From assembly GCF_900169785.1 (NCBI RefSeq), contig NZ_FWER01000006.1, positions 1 to 64,000 of the forward strand: DNA of 64,000 bases. The letters are read 5' to 3'. The stretch's first letter is position 1. Each line of letters begins with the position of its first letter. The notes beneath the pieces are model-generated. The model saw only the letters and a program-made list of their open reading frames with translations, was not told the DNA's origin and made no database searches. Origin of the DNA: Rhizobium sullae (GTDB lineage: Bacteria > Pseudomonadota > Alphaproteobacteria > Rhizobiales > Rhizobiaceae). Shown in pieces: positions 26,431-35,593 of the stretch. The position numbers and the translations under genes are program-made.

Positions 26431-26496
26431 CAGAGACGTCAGGCTGATCTCCGCTCTCAGCTGCGGCGCGGCTATAGCCCTAGAGGAAACCCGTTC

Positions 26497-27591
26497 TCAG
26501 GCAGCGTTTGCCAATTCGACGCGGTTGCGGCCGGCGGTCTTGGCGCGATAGAGAGCCTTGTCGGCGGCCTCAATCGTCGCACGAATATTGGTGTTGTCGG
26601 TATCGACAGCCGAGACGCCGATGCTGACGGTAACCTTGATTGCGATGTCGCCGACAATCAGGTCTTCCGACTCGATTGCATGGCGGAGCTTCTCCGCCAC
26701 CGTTGATGCGTCGCGCCCTTCGGTATTCGGAAGCAGAATGACGATTTCTTCGCCCCCGTAGCGGGCTGCGATATCGGTCTTGCGAACGGTCTGGCGAATG
26801 AGGTCGGCAACCTTGGAGAGCACGGTGTCGCCTACACTGTGGCCCCAGGTATCGTTGATCTTCTTGAAGTGGTCGACATCGAGCATGATGATCGAGAAGG
26901 GCCGCCCGCGATTGCTCGCCTCTTTGGCGCAGCGGTCGGCCGCCCGCTGAAAGACGCGGCGATTCGGCAACTTCGTCAACGGGTCGACGCTCGCCTCATT
27001 TTCGAGCGCACGTACCATACGGACCCGCTGCTTTTCGCGCTCAAGCAGATCGGCAAGAAGGAGCACGCCGAGAATATTGGCAAGCATGACGGGAGCCGCA
27101 GCGCTTAGAAGGAGGTCGCTGGCAACATCCGGAGGCAGAAAGACAAGAACGATGAAGGAAGAGATAGTTGTAAGGCCGAGTAGCAGCGATCTCACCCAGC
27201 CGGTGCCGACGCGGTGACGGGGTATGAACGTGCTGGCGTAACCGCAGAGCGCCACAAGGACCACGCTCACCGCACCGCCCGTCGCGCCGACGCCGCCGAG
27301 AACGAAACGGTGCGCGCCCATCATTGCTGCCGCAATGACCGTGCCGATCGGTCCTGCGTAGATGGGGGACAGGATCAGGAGGATGGACCGGGCGTCATAG
27401 ATAAGCCCTGGTCTCATCACGATCGGATCATTCATGGAAAGAATGCCGCCGAGGCCAAACAAAAGGCCTGCCGCGACGCCCCTCGTTAATCTCTGCCCGA
27501 CGGTGCGAATGACCCAAGCATAAGCATAGACGACTAAGACAGCCAAAGCCAAGACACGTATGTAAGCGGCGACGATTTCGCTGATTTCCAT
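26497..27591 (-). CDS. Membrane diguanylate cyclase (5TM-LytS-like sensor)
   Basis: A 364-residue protein. About six membrane helices fill residues 5-190 with the LytS/5TMR-type signature (GLLFGLGGILSMNDPIVM, then GLIYDARSILLILSPIYAG). The C-terminal GGDEF domain (about 205-364) has DPLTKLPNRR, DVDHFKKINDTWGH and the catalytic loop RYGGEEIVIL, so the last residue of GGEEF is Ile. An RxxD inhibitory site (RKTD) lies five residues before it. It should make c-di-GMP in response to a membrane signal and be product-inhibited. It converges with the cellulose-operon remnant and may once have fed its synthase. Confidence 0.88.
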   Translation of the reverse strand: MEISEIVAAYIRVLALAVLVVYAYAWVIRTVGQRLTRGVAAGLLFGLGGILSMNDPIVMRPGLIYDARSILLILSPIYAGPIGTVIAAAMMGAHRFVLGGVGATGGAVSVVLVALCGYASTFIPRHRVGTGWVRSLLLGLTTISSFIVLVFLPPDVASDLLLSAAAPVMLANILGVLLLADLLEREKQRVRMVRALENEASVDPLTKLPNRRVFQRAADRCAKEASNRGRPFSIIMLDVDHFKKINDTWGHSVGDTVLSKVADLIRQTVRKTDIAARYGGEEIVILLPNTEGRDASTVAEKLRHAIESEDLIVGDIAIKVTVSIGVSAVDTDNTNIRATIEAADKALYRAKTAGRNRVELANAA

Positions 27592-27943
27592 GCTTCTCTG
27601 TCAAATGTCCGATGACACCGATACGTGATTCCAAATGATCATCGATAGATGGCAGCCGCCTCGCACAAGACAAGGGCGGCTAGCTGTCGAATTTACCGTG
27701 GAGACGCCTCTAGGTTTGCGTTGGCCCATCGGCGATGGGCGAGGCCCGGACCTGATCGTGACATGAGAGAATCGAGATCAAATTATCGGGCTGAAGCGGT
27801 CAGCCAGCCTTTGCAAGGAGATCCAAAATCTCTGGAACAGGAGCGGCCGGCTCAAACGTTTGTCGCAAGATGACACGGACTCGCCCGCAAGGCTTGGTTG
27901 AACGACGAACTCAGGCAAAGTGGAGTGATCCTGGAATTCGAGA
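27592..27943. other. Intergenic stretch, nothing recognised
   Basis: About 350 bp between the start of the diguanylate cyclase gene and the end of the 5-oxoprolinase operon. Short frames on the plus strand have no family resemblance. Confidence 0.4.
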
Positions 27944-29701
27944 TCAATCGTCGTTGCTGACCGACACCGAGGCTTCGAAGCAGGCGATCTCGGTGCCGGC
28001 TTGCAGATAGGCGCCGGGCTCGGCGGTAATCCGGATCTTGCCGGCCCGCTGTGCCGTGACCTGGGTCTCCATCTTCATCGCTTCCATCACAGCGATAAGG
28101 TCGCCCGCCGACACCTCTGCACCATCCTCGACTTTGAAGGCTTGCAGCGTGCCGGAGATCGGCGTGGTGACGCTCGACGCGTCTTCTGCCCTGGCCGCCT
28201 TAACGGGAGCACTGATGCCTTGGCCTGCAAGCCCGCCGAGACCAGCCAGCAGTGCGGCCGGAATGCCGATTTCATAGCGCTTGCCATCGATTTCCGCATG
28301 GGTGCGGATCAGTGCCGGATCGGCAACCTGCTCGGGCCGGGCTTCCGCTTCAAGACGCCCGGCGAAATCGGTTTCGATCCAGCGTGTATGCACCTTGAAG
28401 CCCCTCTCGCCCGTGAAGTCCTCTGCCTCGATTGCGGCACGATGAAAGGGGAGAACCGTTGCGATGCCGTCGATCTTGAATTCCCTGAGCGCGCGCCGGG
28501 CGCGTTTCAGCGCTTCTTCGCGCGTGGCGCCGGTCACGATTAGCTTCGCTATTAGGGAGTCGAAGGTGTGGGCCACCGTCGAGCCGGAGGCCACGCCACT
28601 GTCAAGTCGAATACCCGGACCGGAGGGTGCGTCGAAGACGGTGATTGTACCTGGCGTCGGCAGGAACCCGCGGCCGGGATCCTCGGCGTTGATACGGAAT
28701 TCGATCGAATGGCCGCGCGGGGCAGGCGTTTCGGTGACCCGCAGAGGCAGGCCGTCGGCGATACGGAACTGTTCGATGACGAGGTCGATGCCGGTTGTCT
28801 CCTCGGTTACCGGATGCTCGACCTGCAGGCGGGTATTCACTTCGAGGAAGGAGATCGTGCCGTCGACGCCGAGCAGGAATTCGACGGTGCCCGCGCCCGA
28901 ATAGCTGGCGGCGGCGCAGATCTTCTTCGCGGCATCATGGATCGACTGGCGTTGTACGTCGCTGAGGAAGGGGGCGGGCGCCTCCTCCACGAGCTTCTGA
29001 TTGCGTCGCTGCAGCGAGCAATCACGGGTGCCAAGGACCAGCACATTACCGTGCTTGTCGGCAAGCACCTGCGCCTCGATATGGCGCGGACGGTCGAGAA
29101 AACGCTCGAGGAAACACTCGCCACGTCCAAAGGCGGCCTTTGCCTCGCGGACTGCCGACTGATAAAGCTCTGCAACCTCCTCTATCTTCCACGCGACTTT
29201 TAGGCCTCGGCCGCCGCCACCATGGGCGGCCTTGATGGCAACGGGAAACCCATGCGCTTCGGCAAAGGCGATGACTTCGGCCGCCGTCTTTACCGGGCCA
29301 TCGCTTCCCGAAACCAGCGGCGCGCCGACGCTGGTTGCGATCCGCCGCGCCTCGACCTTGTCGCCCAATGCCTCAATGACATGCGGATCGGGGCCGATCC
29401 AGGTGAGGCCTGCATCGATCACCGCGCGGGCGAATTCAGCCCGCTCGGATAAAAAGCCATATCCCGGATGCACCGAGTCCGCACCGGAGCGCTTGGCAAT
29501 GTCGATCAGTTTGTCGATGTCGAGGTAGGTCTCGGCCGGACGTGCGCCCGAGAGCCCATAGGCTTCGTCAGCCAGCTTGACGAAGAGTTCGTCCATGTCC
29601 GGATCGGCATAGACGGCGACTGATTGCAGGCCGTGATCGCGACAAGCCCGGATGATGCGCACTGCGATCTCGCCGCGATTGGCGATCAGGACCTTCTTCA
29701 T
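27944..29701 (-). CDS. Biotin carboxylase with biotin carrier domain
   Basis: A 585-residue fused biotin carboxylase and carrier protein. Seen: N-terminal [20 protein letters not shown]-grasp [28 protein letters not shown], and the C-terminal biotinyl-lysine motif EAMKMETQ at about 545. It resembles acyl-CoA carboxylase alpha subunits. Here it is encoded with pxpA, DUF1445 and pxpBC instead of a carboxyltransferase of the acyl-CoA type. It overlaps the pxpBC stop by 4 bp. Related biotin-dependent operons pair it with KipI/KipA-type proteins. Whether it works with the 5-oxoprolinase or with another substrate cannot be told from sequence. Confidence 0.85.
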   Translation of the reverse strand: MKKVLIANRGEIAVRIIRACRDHGLQSVAVYADPDMDELFVKLADEAYGLSGARPAETYLDIDKLIDIAKRSGADSVHPGYGFLSERAEFARAVIDAGLTWIGPDPHVIEALGDKVEARRIATSVGAPLVSGSDGPVKTAAEVIAFAEAHGFPVAIKAAHGGGGRGLKVAWKIEEVAELYQSAVREAKAAFGRGECFLERFLDRPRHIEAQVLADKHGNVLVLGTRDCSLQRRNQKLVEEAPAPFLSDVQRQSIHDAAKKICAAASYSGAGTVEFLLGVDGTISFLEVNTRLQVEHPVTEETTGIDLVIEQFRIADGLPLRVTETPAPRGHSIEFRINAEDPGRGFLPTPGTITVFDAPSGPGIRLDSGVASGSTVAHTFDSLIAKLIVTGATREEALKRARRALREFKIDGIATVLPFHRAAIEAEDFTGERGFKVHTRWIETDFAGRLEAEARPEQVADPALIRTHAEIDGKRYEIGIPAALLAGLGGLAGQGISAPVKAARAEDASSVTTPISGTLQAFKVEDGAEVSAGDLIAVMEAMKMETQVTAQRAGKIRITAEPGAYLQAGTEIACFEASVSVSNDD

Positions 29702-31344
29702 GGATGTTTCCTCACTGTTTTTGTCGGCCGGCGTCCGCGATCTCGGGCCTTGGCAGGCTGAATATCGGCGAAAGCCGTCACGGGCCGGAAGTGTATCTGG
29801 GCGTTGACCGGGATCTGCGCGGCGAGATCGAGATGGTATTCGGCGACCGTGCCGATGACCGGATAGCCGCCGGTCAGCGGATGGTCGGCAAGAAAAAGGA
29901 CCGGCTGGCCGTTGTGTGGTACCTGGATTGCACCTGTCGCCGTGCCTTCGCTTGGCAGTTCACTATTGTCCCTACGTTTCAGCGACACATTGCCGACGAG
30001 GCGAATGCCCACCCGGTTCGACTGCGGCGTTACCTGCCAAAGCTGGTCGGATAAAGTGGCGATTCCTTTGTCGGTGAACCAGTCACTGCGCGGGCCTAGG
30101 ATCACGTCGAGCGTGACGACCTCGCCGCAGGCGGGATGATCGAAGGCCGGCGATTCATGGAGCGAAACGCTGGTTAGAGCCAGACCGTCATTGTTAACGG
30201 TTAGAACGCTACCTGCTGTGACGGGGTCGGGGCCGACAACAGCCAGCGTATCGGTCGAAGCACTACCGAGTACTGGCTTCACTGCAAACGCGCCGCGCAT
30301 CGCGAGGTAGCTGCGCATGCCCCTGGTTGGATGGCCGAGTGTTACAATATCGCCGGCTTCAAGCGAGATTGGCTGATAAGTCCCAGCGCTGATCGTGCGG
30401 CCAGCTGCGTCGCGGATGCCGATGGGGCAGGCCGCGCCGGTGAGCGCCATGACGGCGCGACCGGAGATCTCGAAGGAAAAACCGCCAAGCGTGATTTCGA
30501 GGCAGGGCATGCCGGCTGGATTGCCGACCACGCGATTGGCTGCCCTCAGCGCGCTTTTGTCAAGCGCGCCAGAAGATGAAACCCCCTGGCCGGTCTGTCC
30601 GAAGCGGCCAAGGTCCTGGAACAGTGCCGGCATGGGCGCAGCGAGAACCTTGAGCGTAAGGGCGCCGGACGCGACTTCTGACGGTTGAGTGACCGGCGTC
30701 TTAGTCGTGATCCTGGACGTTGGGACGGTCTTCTTTTTGAGATCGAAGAACCGCACACGGTAACCGGGCTGGAGAATCGCCGGTGGATCGCGTGACAGAT
30801 CCCACATCTTTTCAGGTGTCGTTCCGATGATCTGCCAGCCTCCTGGGCTTGCCTGCGGATAGACACCGCTGAAGGCGCCGGCCAAGGCAACCGAGCCGGC
30901 CGGAATCCTCGTACGCGGGGTCTGGCGGCGCGGCACCTGCAGCGTCGGGTCGCCGCCGACGAGATAACCGAAGCCGGGCGCGAAACCGCAGAAGGCGACA
31001 GTGAATTCGCTCTCGGTATGGCGGCGAACGACATCCTCGACCGACAGGCCGGTGAGGTCGGCGACGTCGCGAAGATCCTCGCCGTCATAGCGGACGGGGA
31101 TCTCGACGAGCTCACCGGAGGGTGCGATGCGCATCGACAGATCGCGTGTCGCGATCTCGCCGGCCAGCTCTTCCAGCGTGAGCTTTTCCGGTCGGAAGCG
31201 GATCATAAGCGTACGGGCGGCAGGCACCATGTCCTCGACACCTTGCACCGGATCAGCTCTGAGCGAAGCAAATAGCGCCAGCGTCTCATCGAGATCCGCG
31301 AGTTCGACAAGCATGGTCGTCAGGCTGACGGGCAGGAAACGCAT
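29698..31344 (-). CDS. pxpBC: Fused 5-oxoprolinase subunits B and C (KipI-KipA fusion)
   Basis: A 548-residue fusion. Residues about 1-215 are PxpB/KipI ([44 protein letters not shown]). Residues about 230-540 are PxpC/KipA ([52 protein letters not shown]). In E. coli and B. subtilis these are separate proteins that with PxpA form ATP-dependent 5-oxoprolinase, which opens 5-oxo-L-proline to glutamate. A linker around 210-230 joins them. The ATG follows TGAGGT. It is 6 bp after the DUF1445 gene and overlaps the biotin carboxylase gene. Confidence 0.88.
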   Translation of the reverse strand: MRFLPVSLTTMLVELADLDETLALFASLRADPVQGVEDMVPAARTLMIRFRPEKLTLEELAGEIATRDLSMRIAPSGELVEIPVRYDGEDLRDVADLTGLSVEDVVRRHTESEFTVAFCGFAPGFGYLVGGDPTLQVPRRQTPRTRIPAGSVALAGAFSGVYPQASPGGWQIIGTTPEKMWDLSRDPPAILQPGYRVRFFDLKKKTVPTSRITTKTPVTQPSEVASGALTLKVLAAPMPALFQDLGRFGQTGQGVSSSGALDKSALRAANRVVGNPAGMPCLEITLGGFSFEISGRAVMALTGAACPIGIRDAAGRTISAGTYQPISLEAGDIVTLGHPTRGMRSYLAMRGAFAVKPVLGSASTDTLAVVGPDPVTAGSVLTVNNDGLALTSVSLHESPAFDHPACGEVVTLDVILGPRSDWFTDKGIATLSDQLWQVTPQSNRVGIRLVGNVSLKRRDNSELPSEGTATGAIQVPHNGQPVLFLADHPLTGGYPVIGTVAEYHLDLAAQIPVNAQIHFRPVTAFADIQPAKARDRGRRPTKTVRKHP

Positions 31345-31350
31345 GGGACC

Positions 31351-32157
31351 TCAGGCGTGATAGGCGGAATCTGGAACGTCGGTGACGAACATATGCCCCG
31401 GCGCATGGGTGATCGCAAAGGGTACGCGGGAAGCCATCACTGCCGCCTGCGGGGTGACACCGCAGGCCCAAAAGACGGGAATTTCGCCCGGCTCGATGCG
31501 CACCGGATCGCCGAATTCCGGCTTGGCGAGATCCTGGATGCCGATCTCTTCCGGAGTGCCGATATGCACGGGTGCACCATGCACCGCCGGGAAGCGGCCC
31601 GAGATCGTTGCGGCGTCCGCCACGCGGGACGCTTGGATCGGCCGCATGGAAACGACCATGTTGCCATGCAGGCGGCCGGCCGACCGACAGGGCTTGTTGG
31701 TCAGATACATCGGCACATTGGACTTTTCGGTGATGTGACGAATCTCGATCCCGGCCTCCACCATCGGCGTCTCGAAGGTGAAGCTGCAGCCGATCAGGAA
31801 GCTGACGAGATCGGGATATTCCGCCCAAGCCCCAGTCGCATCCGCTGTCTCTTCGGCGAGTTTTCCATCACGCCAGATGCGATAGAGCGGCAGATCAGTG
31901 CGTAGGTCAGCACCTGGTGCGAGCAGGGTCGCATGCGAGCCCGGATCGGATACATCGAGCACCGGGCAGGCCTTCGGATTGCGCTGCGCATAAAGCAGAA
32001 AGTCGAAGGCCCAGTCGCGCGGAAGCACGATCATATTGGCTTGAGTGAAGCCCGGCGCGACGCCCGAGGTCGGCTCGATGCTACCTGCCCGATAGCGTTC
32101 GCGGGCCTTTCGAGCGGGCTCGGTGTTGATGTGATGAAGATGTTCCATCGTGATCAC
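31351..32157 (-). CDS. DUF1445 putative hydro-lyase (YcsI family)
   Basis: A 268-residue protein of the YcsI/DUF1445 family. Seen: [20 protein letters not shown], the segment [33 protein letters not shown] and [12 protein letters not shown]. In vertebrates the same domain occurs in D-glutamate cyclase, which makes 5-oxo-D-proline. That links the family to the 5-oxoprolinase encoded on both sides. GTG is the chosen start because GAGGGAGA lies about 6 nt upstream; the ATG nine bases later would be too far. ycsI has the same neighbours in Bacillus (ycsF, ycsG, kipI, kipA). The bacterial reaction is inferred. Confidence 0.85.
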   Translation of the reverse strand: MITMEHLHHINTEPARKARERYRAGSIEPTSGVAPGFTQANMIVLPRDWAFDFLLYAQRNPKACPVLDVSDPGSHATLLAPGADLRTDLPLYRIWRDGKLAEETADATGAWAEYPDLVSFLIGCSFTFETPMVEAGIEIRHITEKSNVPMYLTNKPCRSAGRLHGNMVVSMRPIQASRVADAATISGRFPAVHGAPVHIGTPEEIGIQDLAKPEFGDPVRIEPGEIPVFWACGVTPQAAVMASRVPFAITHAPGHMFVTDVPDSAYHA

Positions 32158-32179
32158 TGCGTGTCTCCCTCAGCTTTGA

Positions 32180-32944
32180 TCAGGCGGACAGAAAGGAGCG
32201 GACGGTAATTCCGTCAACTTCGAAGACGCGGCGGATTTCCTGGGCAATGGCTACAGCGCCGGGGCTGTCGCCATGCACGCAGATCGACCGGGCGTTGATC
32301 TTGATGGTCGAGCCGTCGATTGCTTCGAGCGTGCCCTCGTGGGCAAGCTGCAGCATGCGGCGAGCAATTAGCTGGGGATCATGCAGTACGGCACCCGGTT
32401 CACGGCGTGAGACGAGCTCGCCATCCGGCGTATAGGCCCGATCGGCAAAGGCTTCCGCAACGGTCTTCAGGCCGGTGTCCCGGGCGAGCTTGAGGATCGG
32501 TGCGTTGGCAAGGCCCATCAACACCAGCGCGGGGTCCACCGCTTTGATGCCATCAATTACCGCCTGGCCTTGCTTCGGATCGTGGGCAATGCGGTTGTAG
32601 AGCGCACCATGCGGCTTGACGTACCCGACAGTGACGCCAGCTGCAGCGGCGATACCCTTCAGTGCGCCGATCTGATAGATGACGTCCGCAGTCAGCTCGT
32701 TGCTTGTGACATCCATGTCACGCCGGCCGAAGCCGACGCGATCAGGATAGGAGACATGCGCCCCGATCGACACACCCTTTTCGGCTGCGGCCCTGACGGT
32801 TGTCAGGATGCCGAGCGGATCGCCGGCATGAAAGCCGCAGGCGACATTGGCGCTGGAGACGATGGCAAGCATCGCCTTGTCATCGCCCATGCCCCAGGCG
32901 CCAAAGCTTTCACCGAGGTCGCTATTCAGATCGATGGCAGTCAT
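32180..32944 (-). CDS. pxpA: 5-oxoprolinase subunit A (LamB/YcsF family)
   Basis: A 254-residue protein with the YcsF signature: [62 protein letters not shown] and [15 protein letters not shown]. Together with PxpB and PxpC it hydrolyses 5-oxoproline to glutamate with ATP in the cytoplasm. The ATG at 32944 has AAGGAG eight bases upstream; the frame is open for another 128 codons into the transporter gene, which is rejected. It is 11 bp after the transporter and 22 bp before the DUF1445 gene, in one minus-strand operon. Confidence 0.93.
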   Translation of the reverse strand: MTAIDLNSDLGESFGAWGMGDDKAMLAIVSSANVACGFHAGDPLGILTTVRAAAEKGVSIGAHVSYPDRVGFGRRDMDVTSNELTADVIYQIGALKGIAAAAGVTVGYVKPHGALYNRIAHDPKQGQAVIDGIKAVDPALVLMGLANAPILKLARDTGLKTVAEAFADRAYTPDGELVSRREPGAVLHDPQLIARRMLQLAHEGTLEAIDGSTIKINARSICVHGDSPGAVAIAQEIRRVFEVDGITVRSFLSA

Positions 32945-32955
32945 AACAGGTCTCC

Positions 32956-34221
32956 TTAGGCCGACAGAAGCGCGAAAATCGGGCCGATCGACTTGTAGCC
33001 CATGTACCAGGTGAGGGCGCAAGCCAGAACGCCAAGCACCAGCAGCCAGCGCGGATAGCGATAGCCACCCATCAGGTCGGAACGGGCCCAGGCCGCATAG
33101 ATGAAGATCGACAGACCGATCGGCAGGATGAGACCATTCAGGCCGCCGACGAAGACCAGCATCTGGGCCGGCGGGGTTGTGATAATCACATAGAAGAACA
33201 GCGATACCGCGATGAAGATCACGGTCGCGATGTTGCGAGCTCGCTCGCTTATATCCTGCTTGAAGATCGTGAGGAAGGAAACCGAGGTATAGGCGGCGCC
33301 GATAACCGACGTGATGGCGGCGGCCCACAGGATAATGCCGAAGATGCGCATGCCGACATCGCCGGCGGCTGCCTGGAAGGCTTGGGCGGCCGGGTTGGCC
33401 CCCTTGCCCGAGACATCTATCACGGCACCGCTGGCGACTACACCTAGCACGGCGAGAAAGAGGACGTAGCGCATGACGCCGGTGACAGCGATGCCGGTGA
33501 GCGCTGCGCGGTTGACGGCGCTGAGGTTCTCGATGCCGACCGTGCCCTTGTCGAGCAGGCGATGGGCGCCGGAATAGGTGATATAGCCACCGACCGTGCC
33601 GCCGACGATCGTTGTGATCGTGGCGAAGTCGATCGTTGCCGGCAAAAACGTCTGGAACAGCGCTTCGCCGACCGGCGGGCCTGACGCGATGGCCACATAG
33701 AGCGTCAATGCAATCATCAGGATACCGGCAAAGATGATGAAGCGGTCGATGGCCATACCGGCGCGCTTCGACAAGAAGATGCCGATCGAAAGGACCGCGC
33801 TGATTGCACCGCCGATTTTCGGATCCAGCCCGACCATCGCGTTGATTCCAAGACCCGTGCCGCCGATATTGCCGATATTGAAGAACAGCCCGCCGACGAT
33901 AACGAGTATGGCAAGCAGATAGCCGGAGCCCGGGATTGCCGCATTGGCGAGATCTGAGGCGCGCATGCGCGTCAGCGTCACGATCCGCCAGATATTGAGC
34001 TGCACGACGAAATCAATGACGATCGAGGAAAGGATCGCAAAGGCGAAGGCTGCGCCGAGCTTCGTTGTGAACGTTGCCGTTTGGGTGATGAAGCCCGGGC
34101 CGATGGCCGAAGTGGCCATCAGGAAGATCGCGGCCGTGAGCGCCGCGCGGCGCGACTTGACCGACATGCCAGACGACGTGGCCGATGCGCCGTCACTGGA
34201 TGAAATAGATAGCTGTTCCAT
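32956..34221 (-). CDS. Nramp-related transporter without the canonical metal motifs
   Basis: A 421-residue inner-membrane protein with about 11 helices, of the Nramp-related family (YcsG type). Nramp metal transporters carry DPGN in helix 1 and MPH in helix 6. Here helix 1 reads [14 protein letters not shown] and the helix 6 region [15 protein letters not shown], so the known metal ligands are absent. YcsG-type genes regularly accompany 5-oxoprolinase genes. Import of 5-oxoproline or a related compound is more plausible than Mn transport, but this is inference. AAGGAGAGGG precedes the ATG. It is the first gene of the operon and diverges from gntR. Confidence 0.82.
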   Translation of the reverse strand: MEQLSISSSDGASATSSGMSVKSRRAALTAAIFLMATSAIGPGFITQTATFTTKLGAAFAFAILSSIVIDFVVQLNIWRIVTLTRMRASDLANAAIPGSGYLLAILVIVGGLFFNIGNIGGTGLGINAMVGLDPKIGGAISAVLSIGIFLSKRAGMAIDRFIIFAGILMIALTLYVAIASGPPVGEALFQTFLPATIDFATITTIVGGTVGGYITYSGAHRLLDKGTVGIENLSAVNRAALTGIAVTGVMRYVLFLAVLGVVASGAVIDVSGKGANPAAQAFQAAAGDVGMRIFGIILWAAAITSVIGAAYTSVSFLTIFKQDISERARNIATVIFIAVSLFFYVIITTPPAQMLVFVGGLNGLILPIGLSIFIYAAWARSDLMGGYRYPRWLLVLGVLACALTWYMGYKSIGPIFALLSA

Positions 34222-34650
34222 TAAACCCTCTCCTTATGTGCGGACCGCCCTCAATCCCACGGATGGGCCGCGTGAAATTATTGACGGAGCCAGCGTCGCC
34301 GCGTTTCACAATTCTGTCAATATTGTTCAACGATTTTATTTTATCGTTCTACTAGAATGCAAAAATGTTGAGCGATATGAACTTTCCTTGGGCACAAAAT
34401 GCCCTTTACGGAGTAAATTTAGCCATGCCCGGGACCGCTCTTGCCTCCTTTCGTGCCATCAACGATAAGGACGCCGATGCGGGGCGTTCATTTCTCATGG
34501 TTGCCCGACTGATCGTGAATCATGTCTGACGTCGCCATGATCCGCTTGGCGAGATCGTTCCTCTCATGGTTCCGATGGAAAGCGCTAACCGCTGTATCGA
34601 TCCACGAGGAGGACGGATGTTTCATCCTTGTTCATGCATAAGGGGCTTTG
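34222..34650. other. Divergent promoter region of the 5-oxoprolinase operon and gntR
   Basis: A 429-bp region with an AT-rich core (34290-34380) that is unlike its surroundings and probably contains the promoters. It holds two tandem GntR-type sites, listed separately. No gene is supported within it. Confidence 0.5.
34323..34354. promoter_or_regulatory. Two tandem GntR (FCD class) operators
   Basis: TTGTTCAACGA (34323-34333) and TCGTTCTACTA (34344-34354) each match the FadR/FCD-class GntR half-site pattern TNGTNNNACNA at all fixed positions. Their starts are 21 bp apart, two helical turns, so dimers would sit on the same DNA face. They lie about 100-130 bp upstream of the transporter start and about 300 bp upstream of the divergent GntR gene. 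AACGAT and ATCGTT at 34329-34348 form an extra symmetry between them. Confidence 0.6.
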
Positions 34651-35313
34651 ATGGTTGAGCAGGAGACCATATCGGCGCTTGCGCCGCGGCTGGCGGAGGA
34701 GATCCGCGACAAGCTGATCGCAGGCGAATTGAAGCCCGGCCAACGTTTATCCGAGGCGGCGCTGAGCGCCGGGCTGGATGTGTCGCGCAATTCACTGCGC
34801 GAGGCCTTCCGGCTTTTGACTAAGGAAAACCTGTTGCGCCACGAGCCCAATCGCGGCGTCTTTGTCGCAACGCCGAGCATGGCCTCGATCATCGACATCT
34901 ACCGGGTGCGCCGGATGATCGAATGCCAGGCGCTCGCCAAGGCCTACCCCAAGCATCCGGCAGTGGCGCGCATGCGCTCGGCTGTCGAGCGTGCCACGGT
35001 CGCGCGCGATGCCAAGGACTGGGGCACGGTCGGCAGCGAAAACATGGTCTTTCACGCTGCGATCGTGGATCTTGCCGACAGTCAGCGCTTGAATGCCTTC
35101 TATGCTCAGATCGCCGCAGAGCTGCGGCTCAGCTTCGGTCTGCTTGCCGATCCCGAGTTGTTGCACGCGCCCTATGTCGACCTGAATGCGTCGATCGTCG
35201 AAAAGCTCGAGGCGGGGTCAACGGCCGAAGCCTCCGCAGCACTCGAAGCATACCTAATACAGTCTGAGCGCACGGTTCTCGCTGCTTTCTCGAGGATTGA
35301 TAAGGGCAAGTGA
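34651..35313 (+). CDS. GntR-family regulator (FCD class)
   Basis: A 220-residue regulator. The winged helix covers about residues 10-75 (LAEEIRDKLIAGELKPGQRL; EAALSAGLDVSRNSLREAFR; LLRHEPNRGVFVA). The C-terminal FCD effector domain has the metal-site histidine pattern (MVFHAAIVDLADSQRL, then LASAALEAYL-like helices). FCD regulators usually bind a small carboxylic acid. It is divergent from the 5-oxoprolinase operon and two matching operators lie between, so it probably controls that operon with 5-oxoproline or glutamate-related acids as effector; the effector is inferred. The ATG at 34651 is used; a TTG codon just before it is the alternative. Confidence 0.88.
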   Translation: MVEQETISALAPRLAEEIRDKLIAGELKPGQRLSEAALSAGLDVSRNSLREAFRLLTKENLLRHEPNRGVFVATPSMASIIDIYRVRRMIECQALAKAYPKHPAVARMRSAVERATVARDAKDWGTVGSENMVFHAAIVDLADSQRLNAFYAQIAAELRLSFGLLADPELLHAPYVDLNASIVEKLEAGSTAEASAALEAYLIQSERTVLAAFSRIDKGK

Positions 35314-35593
35314 TACATAAAGTGGCCCGCGCTAAAATCTTAATCTCGCGCTGCACAGGCCGCCGGCGCGCCGCTTCGTTGCGAAGCAGCGGCGCCAGCG
35401 GGTTGCCGAAGCGTTGCTGGCAACCGGGGTGTCGACGGTGCTGACGAGAAACTTCCGACCCCGATATCGAAAAGGTTCTGGAGCTCCTCGCGCACGAAAT
35501 GGCAGGACGATCGGAAAATTCCGTCGTCGGATTGCCGACTGCGCTTCATAACCGCATCGCCGCGTTGTCTCGGCAATATTGTTATTTTATCAA
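35314..35593. other. Gap between gntR and the selenocysteine island
   Basis: About 280 bp downstream of gntR. A GC-rich stretch around 35350-35450 has short basic frames without family resemblance. No terminator with a T-run was found. Confidence 0.4.
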
